Source: a virus. Taken from it: a stretch of DNA of 24,862 bases. The notes under the pieces were generated by a model that did not search any database, was not told the origin of the DNA, and saw only the letters and a list, made by a program, of their open reading frames with translations. The stretch is from positions 1-24,862 of the IMG/VR virus record IMGVR_UViG_3300037119_001127. One strand, given 5' to 3'. The position numbers were made by a program, and so were the translations under genes. This document shows positions 4,991 through 11,058 of the stretch, piece by piece. Positions within the stretch are counted from its first letter, which is position 1, and each line of letters opens with the position of its first letter.

Positions 4991-5749
4991 GTGGCTGCCC
5001 CCACCTATCAGGCGATCGGGACGTTCGTCGCGAACAACTCCACGCCTGCGTCCGTTCCCTGGCCTGCCCACGTTGCCGACGATATTGGCCTCCTCATCTT
5101 GGAGAACGCGAACCAAGCAGCTACGGTCTCCGGTTGGACCGAGGTCGGCGCCTCACCGAAGGGGGTCGGGTCGGCTGGCTCCTCCTCGGCGACCGGCCTC
5201 CAGCTGTTCTGGAAGCGTGCCGCCTCCGGGGCTGAGGCGAACGCCAGCGCTGCCTACACCGGGAACCATCAGATGGGCCAGATTCTCACGGTGCGCGGAG
5301 CATGGACTGGTGGTGACCCCATCGACACGTCGGCGGGGGACTCGACCGGCAGCGCGGGGACGGCTATCGTGATCCCCGGCTCCTCCACGATCACCCCCGA
5401 CTGTCTTATCGTGGCGGTTTGCTCGACCGGGCGGGACGCGGCGTCCACCACGGAGTTCGCCAACTGGGCGAACGCGAACCTCGGCTCGATCACCGAGCGC
5501 ATCGACAAGCTCGACACCACGGCGAACGGCGGCGGGTTCGGTGTGGCGACCGGGCCGTTCACCGGGCCGGGCGCCTACGGCAACACGACGGCTGACCTCG
5601 CCAACTCCTTCGACCAGTCGCACATCTCCGTGGCGATCCGCTCCACCAACCCCAAGAGCCTCGGCGTCACCCGCCGCATCCGCTCTCTCGCAGCTGCGGA
5701 CTTCGGCGCCGTCCTCGACTACGACAGCTGGGGCGGTGTTTGGCGGTGA
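4991..5749 (+). CDS. Putative fibre or virion surface protein
   Basis: GTG 4991 is eight bases after the previous TGA. This 252-residue protein starts with TYQAIGTFVANNSTPASVPW and contains TGNHQMGQILTVRGAW, AIVIPGSSTITPDCLIVAV and SHISVAIRSTNP: alternating beta strands in a jelly-roll or Ig-like layout that I recall from phage proteins next to tail-fibre genes. No signal peptide or catalytic motif. The C-terminal 25 residues are different in character and may form a docking segment. TGA overlaps the next GTG, suggesting coupled expression with the repeat protein downstream. Confidence 0.65.
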   Translation: MAAPTYQAIGTFVANNSTPASVPWPAHVADDIGLLILENANQAATVSGWTEVGASPKGVGSAGSSSATGLQLFWKRAASGAEANASAAYTGNHQMGQILTVRGAWTGGDPIDTSAGDSTGSAGTAIVIPGSSTITPDCLIVAVCSTGRDAASTTEFANWANANLGSITERIDKLDTTANGGGFGVATGPFTGPGAYGNTTADLANSFDQSHISVAIRSTNPKSLGVTRRIRSLAAADFGAVLDYDSWGGVWR

Positions 5750-6774
5750 CGTGGCGTTACCTCTCCCCGCCCAACCCACGCAAACGGTTCGCGTTCTCGA
5801 AAGCTTCCTCCGTTGTCAACAACATAAGTCTCGACGGTTCGTCCACCCCTAGCGGGGCACTGGCGAAGTCCGTGGGCAAGCCCCTGGCCGGGTCCTCGAC
5901 CTCTTCCGGCTCTCTGGTGAGGAGCGTCACCAAGGCGCTCGCCGGTTCCGTGACGCCGTCGGGCGCTCTCGCGAAGTCGGTGACCAAGGCGTTCGCTGGG
6001 TCCTCGACTCCAGCTGGCGCGCTCGCCAAGGCCGTCGGGAAGGTCCTCGCCGCGACCCTCGAACCAGATGGCGAGGTCTTCAAGGCGGTCAACAAGTTCC
6101 TGGCTGGGTCGGTTACCCCGGTCTCCGAGGGGAACGAGTGGGAGTTCATCCCCGGGGAGGGTGGAGACGAGTTCACCATCGACCTGGGCGGTAGCGTCAC
6201 CGCTACGGGTGCGCTTGCCCGTGTCGTCGGCAAGGGGCTGAGTGGGAGCGTCACCCCGACGGGGGCGCTCGCGAAGCTCTCGAACAAGGCGTTCGCCGGG
6301 TCCTCCACCCCAGCCGGGGCGATGAACCGGGCGACGACGAAGGGCTTCGCTGGCGCGGTCTCCCCCTCCGGCGTGATTACCCGCGCGGCAGTCAAGGCTC
6401 TCGCCGGGAGCGTCTCTCCTTCCGGTGCGCTCTCGCGACTTACGTCAAAGAGCTTGAGCGGGTCGGTGACGCCCAGCGGGTCGGTGTCGAAGGCGATCTC
6501 CAAAGCGTTCGCCGGGAGCGTTGTTCCCTCCGGCTCTCTCCGCAAGGCCATCGCGAAGCTCTTCGGCGGCAGCGTCACGCCGTCCGGCAGCATCTCCCTC
6601 GATCGCCCCCGCTACCTGAGCCTCAGCGGCCAGATGAACCCACGGATCGATCTCGACGCCTTTGTGGACAGCCAACTGGACCTGGGTGCGGGAGCGGACT
6701 CGCGGGTCGATCTTCCCGGCGTCTCCAGCGGTTCCATCAACCTCGGCGGAACCCACGACACAGAGGTAGGCTGA
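5746..6774 (+). CDS. 18-residue-repeat fibre-like protein
   Basis: GTG 5746 overlaps the previous stop (GTGA); a TTG at 5740 is the alternative. The product of about 342 residues has an N-terminal basic segment (PPNPRKRFAFSK) and then about thirteen 18-residue units of the form LAGSVTPSGALAKSVTKA, interrupted once by an acidic insert (SEGNEWEFIPGEGGDEFT). Conserved Gly-Ser, Pro-x-Gly and Lys/Arg positions recur in each unit. Such tandem units are known in phage structural proteins; a beta-solenoid or elongated fibre is plausible. The C-terminal 50 residues carry shorter Asp-Leu repeats (DSQLDLGAGADSRVDL). Confidence 0.7.
   Translation: MTWRYLSPPNPRKRFAFSKASSVVNNISLDGSSTPSGALAKSVGKPLAGSSTSSGSLVRSVTKALAGSVTPSGALAKSVTKAFAGSSTPAGALAKAVGKVLAATLEPDGEVFKAVNKFLAGSVTPVSEGNEWEFIPGEGGDEFTIDLGGSVTATGALARVVGKGLSGSVTPTGALAKLSNKAFAGSSTPAGAMNRATTKGFAGAVSPSGVITRAAVKALAGSVSPSGALSRLTSKSLSGSVTPSGSVSKAISKAFAGSVVPSGSLRKAIAKLFGGSVTPSGSISLDRPRYLSLSGQMNPRIDLDAFVDSQLDLGAGADSRVDLPGVSSGSINLGGTHDTEVG
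5830..6600 (+). repeat. Tandem 54-nt coding repeats
   Basis: Region encoding the 18-residue units of the fibre-like protein. Units vary in sequence but hold GS..P.G..L.K spacing; one unit is broken by an insert near 6120-6190. The DNA of the units has drifted, so the period is clearer in protein than in bases. Confidence 0.75.
6438..6446 (+). repeat. ACTTACGTC site 3 (exact)
   Basis: Exact copy inside the repeat protein, read out of frame as CGA-CTT-ACG-TCA (Arg-Leu-Thr-Ser). It uses CTT and TCA, uncommon here. Confidence 0.6.
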
Positions 6775-6778
6775 TCCC

Positions 6779-7117
6779 ATGCCGCAGAACTCACCGATCA
6801 CCCACCGGGACCAGTTCGTCGCGGGCGACGACAAGACCCTGCGGATCACGATCGACAACGACGGCAGCATCGCCGGGTGGGCGCTCTCGTTCATCTTCAA
6901 GCGGTCGCGATTCGACGCCGACGCCGACGCCCTGTTCACCAAGACGGTGGGCGACGGGGTGACGATCTCGGACGCTGTCAACGGGGTCGTGGACGTGCAG
7001 ATCGACCGCGCCGACACAGTGGACGCGGGGCCGGGGATGTCCTACTGGTACGACCTCGTTCGCACCGACACCGGCTCTTACGCGACAGAGGCATACGGCA
7101 ACGTCGTCCTGTTGTGA
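6779..7117 (+). CDS. Small Ig-like virion protein (possible baseplate/fibre N-domain type)
   Basis: ATG 6779 has GAGGTAG about ten bases upstream, at the end of the previous gene. The 112-residue product reads DQFVAGDDKTLRITIDNDG, GWALSFIFKRS, TISDAVNGVVDVQIDRAD, SYWYDLVRTDTGSYATEAYG: a beta-sandwich pattern resembling the BppU N-terminal type (DUF2479), in which a small strand-rich domain docks receptor-binding parts. That comparison is from memory of the pattern only. It is the last gene of the surface module; a promoter follows its stop directly. Confidence 0.6.
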   Translation: MPQNSPITHRDQFVAGDDKTLRITIDNDGSIAGWALSFIFKRSRFDADADALFTKTVGDGVTISDAVNGVVDVQIDRADTVDAGPGMSYWYDLVRTDTGSYATEAYGNVVLL

Positions 7118-7118
7118 C

Positions 7119-7147
7119 TTGACGTAGCGTTTGCTCGCATGTAAGTT
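7119..7147 (+). promoter_or_regulatory. Candidate promoter TTGACG-17-TAAGTT, leaderless mRNA
   Basis: TTGACG (7119-7124), exactly 17 nt, then TAAGTT (7142-7147). The GTG at 7154 lies seven bases after the -10, where transcription should start, so the mRNA would begin at or next to the start codon. Leaderless mRNAs are common in actinobacteria. No ribosome site precedes that GTG, in agreement. Confidence 0.6.
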
Positions 7148-7153
7148 CCAGCC

Positions 7154-7474
7154 GTGCCGCCGAGCAAACGCAAGGACACGGACCCCTACGAGGGAGCAGC
7201 GGAGGACGTTGTCACAGCCGCGCTTGCGTACTCCGAAGCGATGGAGGCCAAGGGCCACGTCGCCAAGGACAGCGCTGAGGCCAAGACTCTGACCACCTCG
7301 CTCAACCGGCTGAACGCTCTCAACGCCGGACGAGCCGACGTGATCGGCGCCGCGCGGGTCGCGGTTCTCGATGACCGCTCGTCCGATGCTCGCGAGTACG
7401 ACACGCTCCGCAAGGCACTCGAAGCGGACGGGCGACTGGAGACGCCGGATGCCGGAACAGACGACGCCGCCTGA
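7154..7474 (+). CDS. 106-residue helical protein, unknown function
   Basis: GTG 7154 has no ribosome site but sits seven bases after a good -10 box, so it is probably translated from a leaderless mRNA. The protein is helical and charged (AEDVVTAALAYSEAMEAKG, KTLTTSLNRLNALNAGRADV, AREYDTLRKALEADGRLE). No known motif. It is the first of three small genes before the packaging module, and its end overlaps the next gene by 26 bases. Confidence 0.65.
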   Translation: MPPSKRKDTDPYEGAAEDVVTAALAYSEAMEAKGHVAKDSAEAKTLTTSLNRLNALNAGRADVIGAARVAVLDDRSSDAREYDTLRKALEADGRLETPDAGTDDAA

Positions 7475-7766
7475 GTTCGACCCAGCGGCGTTCGCCGCCG
7501 ACAAGCTCCAGCACAACGCGGACTTCCGCATCGCGATGGAGAACCTCGTCAATGCCCGCATGGAGCTTGCGACCCTGAAGGTGTTGTACTACCTCGCGCG
7601 CGCCTCGATCCCGAACGTCGTCAAGGGCCACCCGAACCAGATCAAGGCCGACATCGATGACAAGGTCAAGCTGGTTGACGCTCTCCAGGCCATCGTAGAG
7701 GACCTGGGCGAGGACGGGGTGATCCCCCTCCCGTCACCGCTCGCGATCGCGAGTGCGGCGCCGTGA
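7449..7766 (+). CDS. 105-residue helical protein, unknown function
   Basis: ATG 7449 lies inside the end of the previous gene, with CTGGAGA seven bases upstream; the frame is open further back but this is the first start with a ribosome site. It has a Pro-rich N-terminus (MPEQTTPPEFDPAAFAADKL) followed by helices (RIAMENLVNARMELATLKVL, KADIDDKVKLVDALQAIVED). No catalytic or membrane motif. The long overlap suggests coupled translation with its neighbour. TGA overlaps the GTG of the next gene. Confidence 0.6.
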   Translation: MPEQTTPPEFDPAAFAADKLQHNADFRIAMENLVNARMELATLKVLYYLARASIPNVVKGHPNQIKADIDDKVKLVDALQAIVEDLGEDGVIPLPSPLAIASAAP

Positions 7767-8053
7767 CCTGCTCCTGGCCGAGAGGTTGCCATCAACCGGC
7801 AGCGTTCGGTCAGGAGACCTGCTACTACCACGGCAAGCTCCTCAGCGGCCTCATCGACGGTCGCGACCTGATCCAGCCCGGCCCCAAGGGAGTGCTCGCG
7901 CAAGCCGACCACGTCCGCACCCTCTCCCTCGCTGGCGCCCCTCAGTTGGTCGTCGCCCAGGCGGCGCAACCCCGCAAGGACATCCGCACATCCAAGACCG
8001 GCGGAGGCGGCGTCCCCCATGGCCGCTTGACGAGCGTGGGAATGCCGGTATAG
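7763..8053 (+). CDS. 96-residue protein with N-terminal Cys/His zinc motif
   Basis: GTG 7763 overlaps the previous stop. Residues 3-25 hold CSWPRGC, HQPAAFGQETC and YYHGK: Cys3, Cys9, Cys20 and His23 give a small zinc knuckle of the C-x5-C-x10-C-x2-H type, common in actinobacterial and actinophage proteins. The rest includes a hydrophobic stretch (LSLAGAPQLVVAQAAQ) and a Gly-rich tail. Its TAG stop is embedded in the -10 box of the promoter at 8027-8054, so the gene end and a new transcription unit overlap. Function unknown. Confidence 0.6.
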   Translation: MTCSWPRGCHQPAAFGQETCYYHGKLLSGLIDGRDLIQPGPKGVLAQADHVRTLSLAGAPQLVVAQAAQPRKDIRTSKTGGGGVPHGRLTSVGMPV

Positions 8054-8054
8054 T
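8027..8054 (+). promoter_or_regulatory. Strong sigma-70-like promoter TTGACG-16-TATAGT
   Basis: TTGACG (8027-8032), 16 nt, TATAGT (8049-8054). It overlaps the end of the gene at 7763. The predicted start near 8061 falls in the operator-like GTGCAGATGCAT (8053-8064). A terminator stands only about 26 nt further on. Confidence 0.65.
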
Positions 8055-8064
8055 GCAGATGCAT
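8053..8064. promoter_or_regulatory. TGCAGATGCA operator-like site
   Basis: GTGCAGATGCAT differs by two bases from the perfect palindrome at 165-176 and overlaps the -10 and start of the promoter at 8027-8054, the classic place for a repressor. Confidence 0.4.
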
Positions 8065-8086
8065 CCAGCAAGGTCCGTGGCTCCTA

Positions 8087-8121
8087 GGGGGCGGTTCCCA
8101 AGAACCGCCCCCCCTTCCTTT
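8087..8121 (+). terminator. Rho-independent terminator between two promoters
   Basis: An 11-bp perfect stem, GGGGGCGGTTC (8087-8097) with GAACCGCCCCC (8102-8112), a CCAA loop, then a pyrimidine tail ending TTCCTTTCTT. It would stop transcripts from the promoter at 8027 after about 55-60 nt, giving a short RNA unless read through. Confidence 0.8.
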
Positions 8122-8122
8122 C

Positions 8123-8152
8123 TTGACAGGTTGCAAATGCACATGCTAGGTT
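8123..8152 (+). promoter_or_regulatory. Promoter for the packaging/head module (TTGACA-18-TAGGTT)
   Basis: A consensus -35, TTGACA (8123-8128), an 18-nt spacer and TAGGTT (8147-8152) follow the terminator directly; the -35 overlaps its tail. The -10 equals that of the early promoter at 258-286. The spacer carries TGCAAATGCA (8132-8141). Confidence 0.65.
8131..8142. promoter_or_regulatory. TGCAAATGCA operator-like site
   Basis: TTGCAAATGCAC in the promoter spacer; third copy of TGCANATGCA. It also contains a GTTGCA half-site (8130-8135) like those of the early dyads. Confidence 0.4.
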
Positions 8153-8199
8153 TCGCCTTGGCCTCCGAACCGTTTGGGGAAGGCGGAGAGCGGGCCACG

Positions 8200-8233
8200 G
8201 CGGCACCCCTCGACCTGACCTGGGGGGTGCCGC
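8200..8233 (+). promoter_or_regulatory. Hairpin covering the ribosome site of the gene at 8238
   Basis: A 10-bp stem, GCGGCACCCC (8200-8209) with GGGGTGCCGC (8224-8233) and a 14-nt loop. The right arm includes most of the only G-rich ribosome site (GGGGGG 8222-8227) before ATG 8238, so folding would hide it. It could control translation or act as a weak attenuator. Confidence 0.5.
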
Positions 8234-8237
8234 TTCC

Positions 8238-8561
8238 ATGACCGTCCTCTCCGCCACTGAGGTCCCGACCTGCCCCGACTGCGGCGACTCCCACCTCGGT
8301 CGCTGCGGTGGCCTGACGTTCGCCCAGCGGCTCCGCTCTGTACGTCTCGACACTTCAGTCGTAGACTCCCGCTCACGGAAGAACTACTACGACTCCGAAC
8401 CGATCAAGGATATGTTCGGGGACGACTCCCAGGAGCGGTACATGGACGAGACGAAGGGCCGGGGCCACGTCGCCCGCGAGGACTTCGACAAGCTCTCCCC
8501 TGCCGACTTCGACTTCTACACCGGGGCCGACAAGGAGGAGGACGGCAACCGTGCCTTCTGA
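8238..8561 (+). CDS. 107-residue hypothetical protein, first gene of packaging module
   Basis: ATG 8238 follows the hairpin leader. The N-terminus holds CPDCGDSHLGRC (residues 12-23), a likely zinc-binding site. The rest is acidic and aromatic: GLTFAQRLRSVRLD, RKNYYDSEPIKDMFGDD, QERYMDETKGRGH, DFDFYTG. I recall similar short proteins with a FAxRLR...YYD...FGDD pattern in actinophages, uncharacterised. It lies directly before the terminase genes, overlapping the next start by 11 bases, so a link to packaging or head assembly is possible but not shown. Confidence 0.65.
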   Translation: MTVLSATEVPTCPDCGDSHLGRCGGLTFAQRLRSVRLDTSVVDSRSRKNYYDSEPIKDMFGDDSQERYMDETKGRGHVAREDFDKLSPADFDFYTGADKEEDGNRAF

Positions 8562-8988
8562 GACGCAGCGTCGGGTCGGTGTCGGGAACAAGCTCCCGGC
8601 GGTGAAGAAGGCCGAGATCGTCGGTGCTCTCGCGCAGGGGATGACCCTGAACGAGGCGGCGTCGTGGTGCGATGTGCCGAAGAACACCATCCAGGCCCTC
8701 CTCAACGACGACGAGTTCAGGGACCTGCTGAACACCGCTGAGGACATCGCGGTGAACACGATCCTCCAGGAGGTCGCCACCTCCGTTCGGCGTGGGATCA
8801 AGGAGCTTGGCCCGCGCTCGCTGGAGGTCCTCTCGGCGGCTCTCAGTGACGAGGACGGCAGGGTCCGCCTCCAGGCAGCCGGGATGGTCCTGCGCGGCTC
8901 AGGGATGATGGACGGCGGCAAGGAACTGAACATCCGGGTTGGGCTGGAGGGGCTGGTTGGGAACGACTCCCCAGCGTCCGGAGACTAA
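8551..8988 (+). CDS. Candidate terminase small subunit
   Basis: GTG 8551 has AAGGAGGAGG about twelve bases upstream. The 145-residue protein has an N-terminal helix-turn-helix (KKAEIVGALAQGMTLNEAA, then CDVPKNTIQALLNDDEFRDL) followed by a helical oligomerisation-like region and a C-terminal tail. Length, HTH and position directly before the large subunit fit a small terminase subunit, which binds the packaging start site and feeds DNA to the motor. The helical part (IKELGPRSLEVLSAALSDED, VRLQAAGMVLRG) is typical of phage TerS-like proteins. Call rests on layout, not on a family match. Confidence 0.55.
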   Translation: MPSETQRRVGVGNKLPAVKKAEIVGALAQGMTLNEAASWCDVPKNTIQALLNDDEFRDLLNTAEDIAVNTILQEVATSVRRGIKELGPRSLEVLSAALSDEDGRVRLQAAGMVLRGSGMMDGGKELNIRVGLEGLVGNDSPASGD

Positions 8989-10732
8989 GCTCCGGCGCCT
9001 CGTCAACGAGGCCAAGAAGGACCTCGCGCTCTACTGCAAGCGGGCGCTCCGCATCGTCACCAAGCAGGCGGAGCTTGTCCCCCTGGAGTTCAACTTCGCC
9101 CAGCGGTACGCCCATGAGCGGCTCTCGAAGCAGATGGCGGAGAAGGGCCGGATCAGGGCCATCGTCCTGAAGGCCCGGCAGGAGGGGATTAGCACTTATG
9201 TCGCAGCCCGCAACATGCGGCGGATCACCCTCTATCCGAACCAGAATGCCATGGTGGTGGCCGACCAGAAGGTCCGTGGGGCCACGCTGTTCGGCATCTA
9301 CGACACCTACTACCGGAACCTCCCGGACTCCTACCGCCCGACGAAGCGGTACACCGCCAAGGGCACGCAGCTGCACTTCGACACCCCGACCGGGATCGGT
9401 GGCCTCAACTCGAAGATCAACGTCGGCACGGCGAACGACAAGCAGACCGGACGCGCCGCCGCGATCCACGCCCTGCACGCCTCCGAGGTGGCGTGGTGGG
9501 ACGCCGCCGAGGACGTGTGGGTCGGCCTCGCGCAGTCGGTCCCGGACGAGGGCAGTGAGATCGTCATCGAGTCAACGGCGAACGGTGTCGGGAACTTCTT
9601 CCACGTCATGTGGCAGGAGGCCGAAGCGGGGACCAACGGCTACATCGCGATCTTCCTGCCGTGGTTCATCCATGAGGAGTACGCCATCCCGGTCTCCCCT
9701 GAGCAGGAGGAGGAGATCAGGAAGACGCTCACCCCGTGGGAGCGCACCGCCATGGACGAGGGCATCCCGTGGGAGGGCGACACCTGGGCGCTGTCGGTCC
9801 CCCAGGTCGCGTGGCGGCGCCGGAAGATCACCGAGGACTTCCGTGGCGACGAGCGTGGGTTCCGCCAGGAGTTCCCCTCGACGCCGCGTGAGGCTTTCCT
9901 CGTCAGCGGCAACTGCTTCTTCGATGAAGAGCGGCTGCTGGAGTACGAGGAGATGTCGGAGCGCCCGGTCCTGCGCGGCAACCTCGACCGGCGCGGTGAC
10001 TCGATCGGCCCGGTGCGGTCGGAGTTCGGGTGGCTCCGCATGTACCGCGCCCCCACGGCGAAGGGCCACTACGTCATCTTCGCCGACACCGCCGAGGGCA
10101 AGCAGTCCGGGACGCAGCGGGAGGTCTCCTTCACCGACCCCGACATGGAGCGCGGCGGGAGGGACTTCTGTTCGGCGGATGTCTTTGACGTGGTCTCTCG
10201 CACTTACGTCGCACAGCTGCACGGGCGCATGTCGCCGGAGACCTTCGCGGAGCAGCTGAATCTGCTGGGTCGCTACTACACGGTGGGGACCATGGACCGG
10301 GGCCGCAAGCCTGCCCTGATCGGGGTCGAGCAGAACCACTCGTCGGGGGAGAGCGTGCTGCGCTACCTGAAGGACGCGGCTTACCCCAGCCTGTACCACC
10401 ACCGGCACATCAACCGCCGGACGAACAAGGCAACGACCCTGCTGGGGTGGCGAACGACGGTCGAGAATCGCATGCCCATGCTGGACGAGTTTGCCGGTGC
10501 CCTAAGAGATAACTCGATCTCCTTGCCAAACGCTGACACAATACGAGAGTGCTACACGTTCATCCGGGACGACACGGGTCGCCCAGAGGCCCAGGAGGGT
10601 TGCCACGATGACCGGGTCATCTCGGCTGCCGGTGCCCTCCAGATGGCCCGGCACTCGCGTCCCCCGATCAAGTCCACCGTCGCGAGGGTGAAGGTCACAG
10701 ACTCCCCGACCGGCCTGATGGAGTACGTCTGA
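8957..10732 (+). CDS. terL: Terminase large subunit
   Basis: The packaging motor: an ATPase that drives DNA through the portal and a nuclease that cuts the concatemer. In the 591-residue product, residues 72-80 KARQEGIST are the Walker A-type loop, 174-182 HASEVAWWD the Walker B region with Glu177, and 205-210 ESTANG the coupling motif. The RNase H-like nuclease follows: FADTAEG with Asp377, IGVEQNHSSG with Glu458, and HDDR at 550-553. TTG 8957 is chosen because GGAGGGG lies six bases upstream; TTG 8939 is possible and overlaps TerS more. Two CTTACG-type sites lie inside (9194, 10202). Confidence 0.93.
   Translation: MGTTPQRPETKLRRLVNEAKKDLALYCKRALRIVTKQAELVPLEFNFAQRYAHERLSKQMAEKGRIRAIVLKARQEGISTYVAARNMRRITLYPNQNAMVVADQKVRGATLFGIYDTYYRNLPDSYRPTKRYTAKGTQLHFDTPTGIGGLNSKINVGTANDKQTGRAAAIHALHASEVAWWDAAEDVWVGLAQSVPDEGSEIVIESTANGVGNFFHVMWQEAEAGTNGYIAIFLPWFIHEEYAIPVSPEQEEEIRKTLTPWERTAMDEGIPWEGDTWALSVPQVAWRRRKITEDFRGDERGFRQEFPSTPREAFLVSGNCFFDEERLLEYEEMSERPVLRGNLDRRGDSIGPVRSEFGWLRMYRAPTAKGHYVIFADTAEGKQSGTQREVSFTDPDMERGGRDFCSADVFDVVSRTYVAQLHGRMSPETFAEQLNLLGRYYTVGTMDRGRKPALIGVEQNHSSGESVLRYLKDAAYPSLYHHRHINRRTNKATTLLGWRTTVENRMPMLDEFAGALRDNSISLPNADTIRECYTFIRDDTGRPEAQEGCHDDRVISAAGALQMARHSRPPIKSTVARVKVTDSPTGLMEYV
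9194..9202 (+). repeat. ACTTATGTC site 4 (8/9)
   Basis: One mismatch to ACTTACGTC, in frame as Thr-Tyr-Val just after the Walker A loop of the large terminase. Confidence 0.45.
10202..10210 (+). repeat. ACTTACGTC site 5 (exact)
   Basis: Exact copy inside the nuclease half of the large terminase, again read as Thr-Tyr-Val. The shared TCGCA after sites 4 and 5 extends the match (GTCGCA). Confidence 0.6.
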
Positions 10733-10743
10733 GGAGGCGGACC

Positions 10744-11058
10744 ATGGCGAGAGCGAAGTCAGCGGCGGCGAAGAAGTCGTCCGCGAAGAAGAAGACGAGC
10801 GGCCCGAAGTCTGGGGTGTCCACGCGGACGAAGGGTTCCCGCACCGTCCGCAGGACCACACCCCGTCCCGACATCGCGGTTCCACCCGTTGAGGAGGACA
10901 TGGCCGAGGGCAGCCCGACCACCCCGCGTCCGGCCCCGCGACCCAAGCACATCCACGCAGCCCTGCCCGTCGGCGCCGCCAGTGACCCGACGAGCTACCC
11001 GGACGGCAACGTGCCGGACGAGTTCAAGGACGAGCGGGCGAAGAAGGCGAAGAAGTAG
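10744..11058 (+). CDS. Lys-rich, histone-tail-like protein between terminase and portal
   Basis: ATG 10744 follows GAGGAGGCGG. The 104-residue protein opens with an extreme basic, low-complexity run of Ala, Lys and Ser (ARAKSAAAKKSSAKKKTSG) and TRTKGSRTVRRTTPRP, has a Pro-rich middle and ends KDERAKKAKK. The bias resembles histone H1-like tails that bind DNA without a fold. Placed between motor and portal, it might be packaged with DNA or help condense it, but no domain proves this. It could also be an internal head protein. TAG is directly followed by the portal ATG. Confidence 0.6.
   Translation: MARAKSAAAKKSSAKKKTSGPKSGVSTRTKGSRTVRRTTPRPDIAVPPVEEDMAEGSPTTPRPAPRPKHIHAALPVGAASDPTSYPDGNVPDEFKDERAKKAKK

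Noticed and set aside
5830-6600. Tandem 54-nt repeats considered as CRISPR or satellite DNA
   Set aside because: The period is kept at the protein level in a single open frame and bases have drifted, as in a repeat protein.
7785-7800. GGTTGCCATCAACC as a further early-type dyad
   Set aside because: Short arms, it lies inside a gene, and it lacks the GTTGCA/TGCAAC half-sites.
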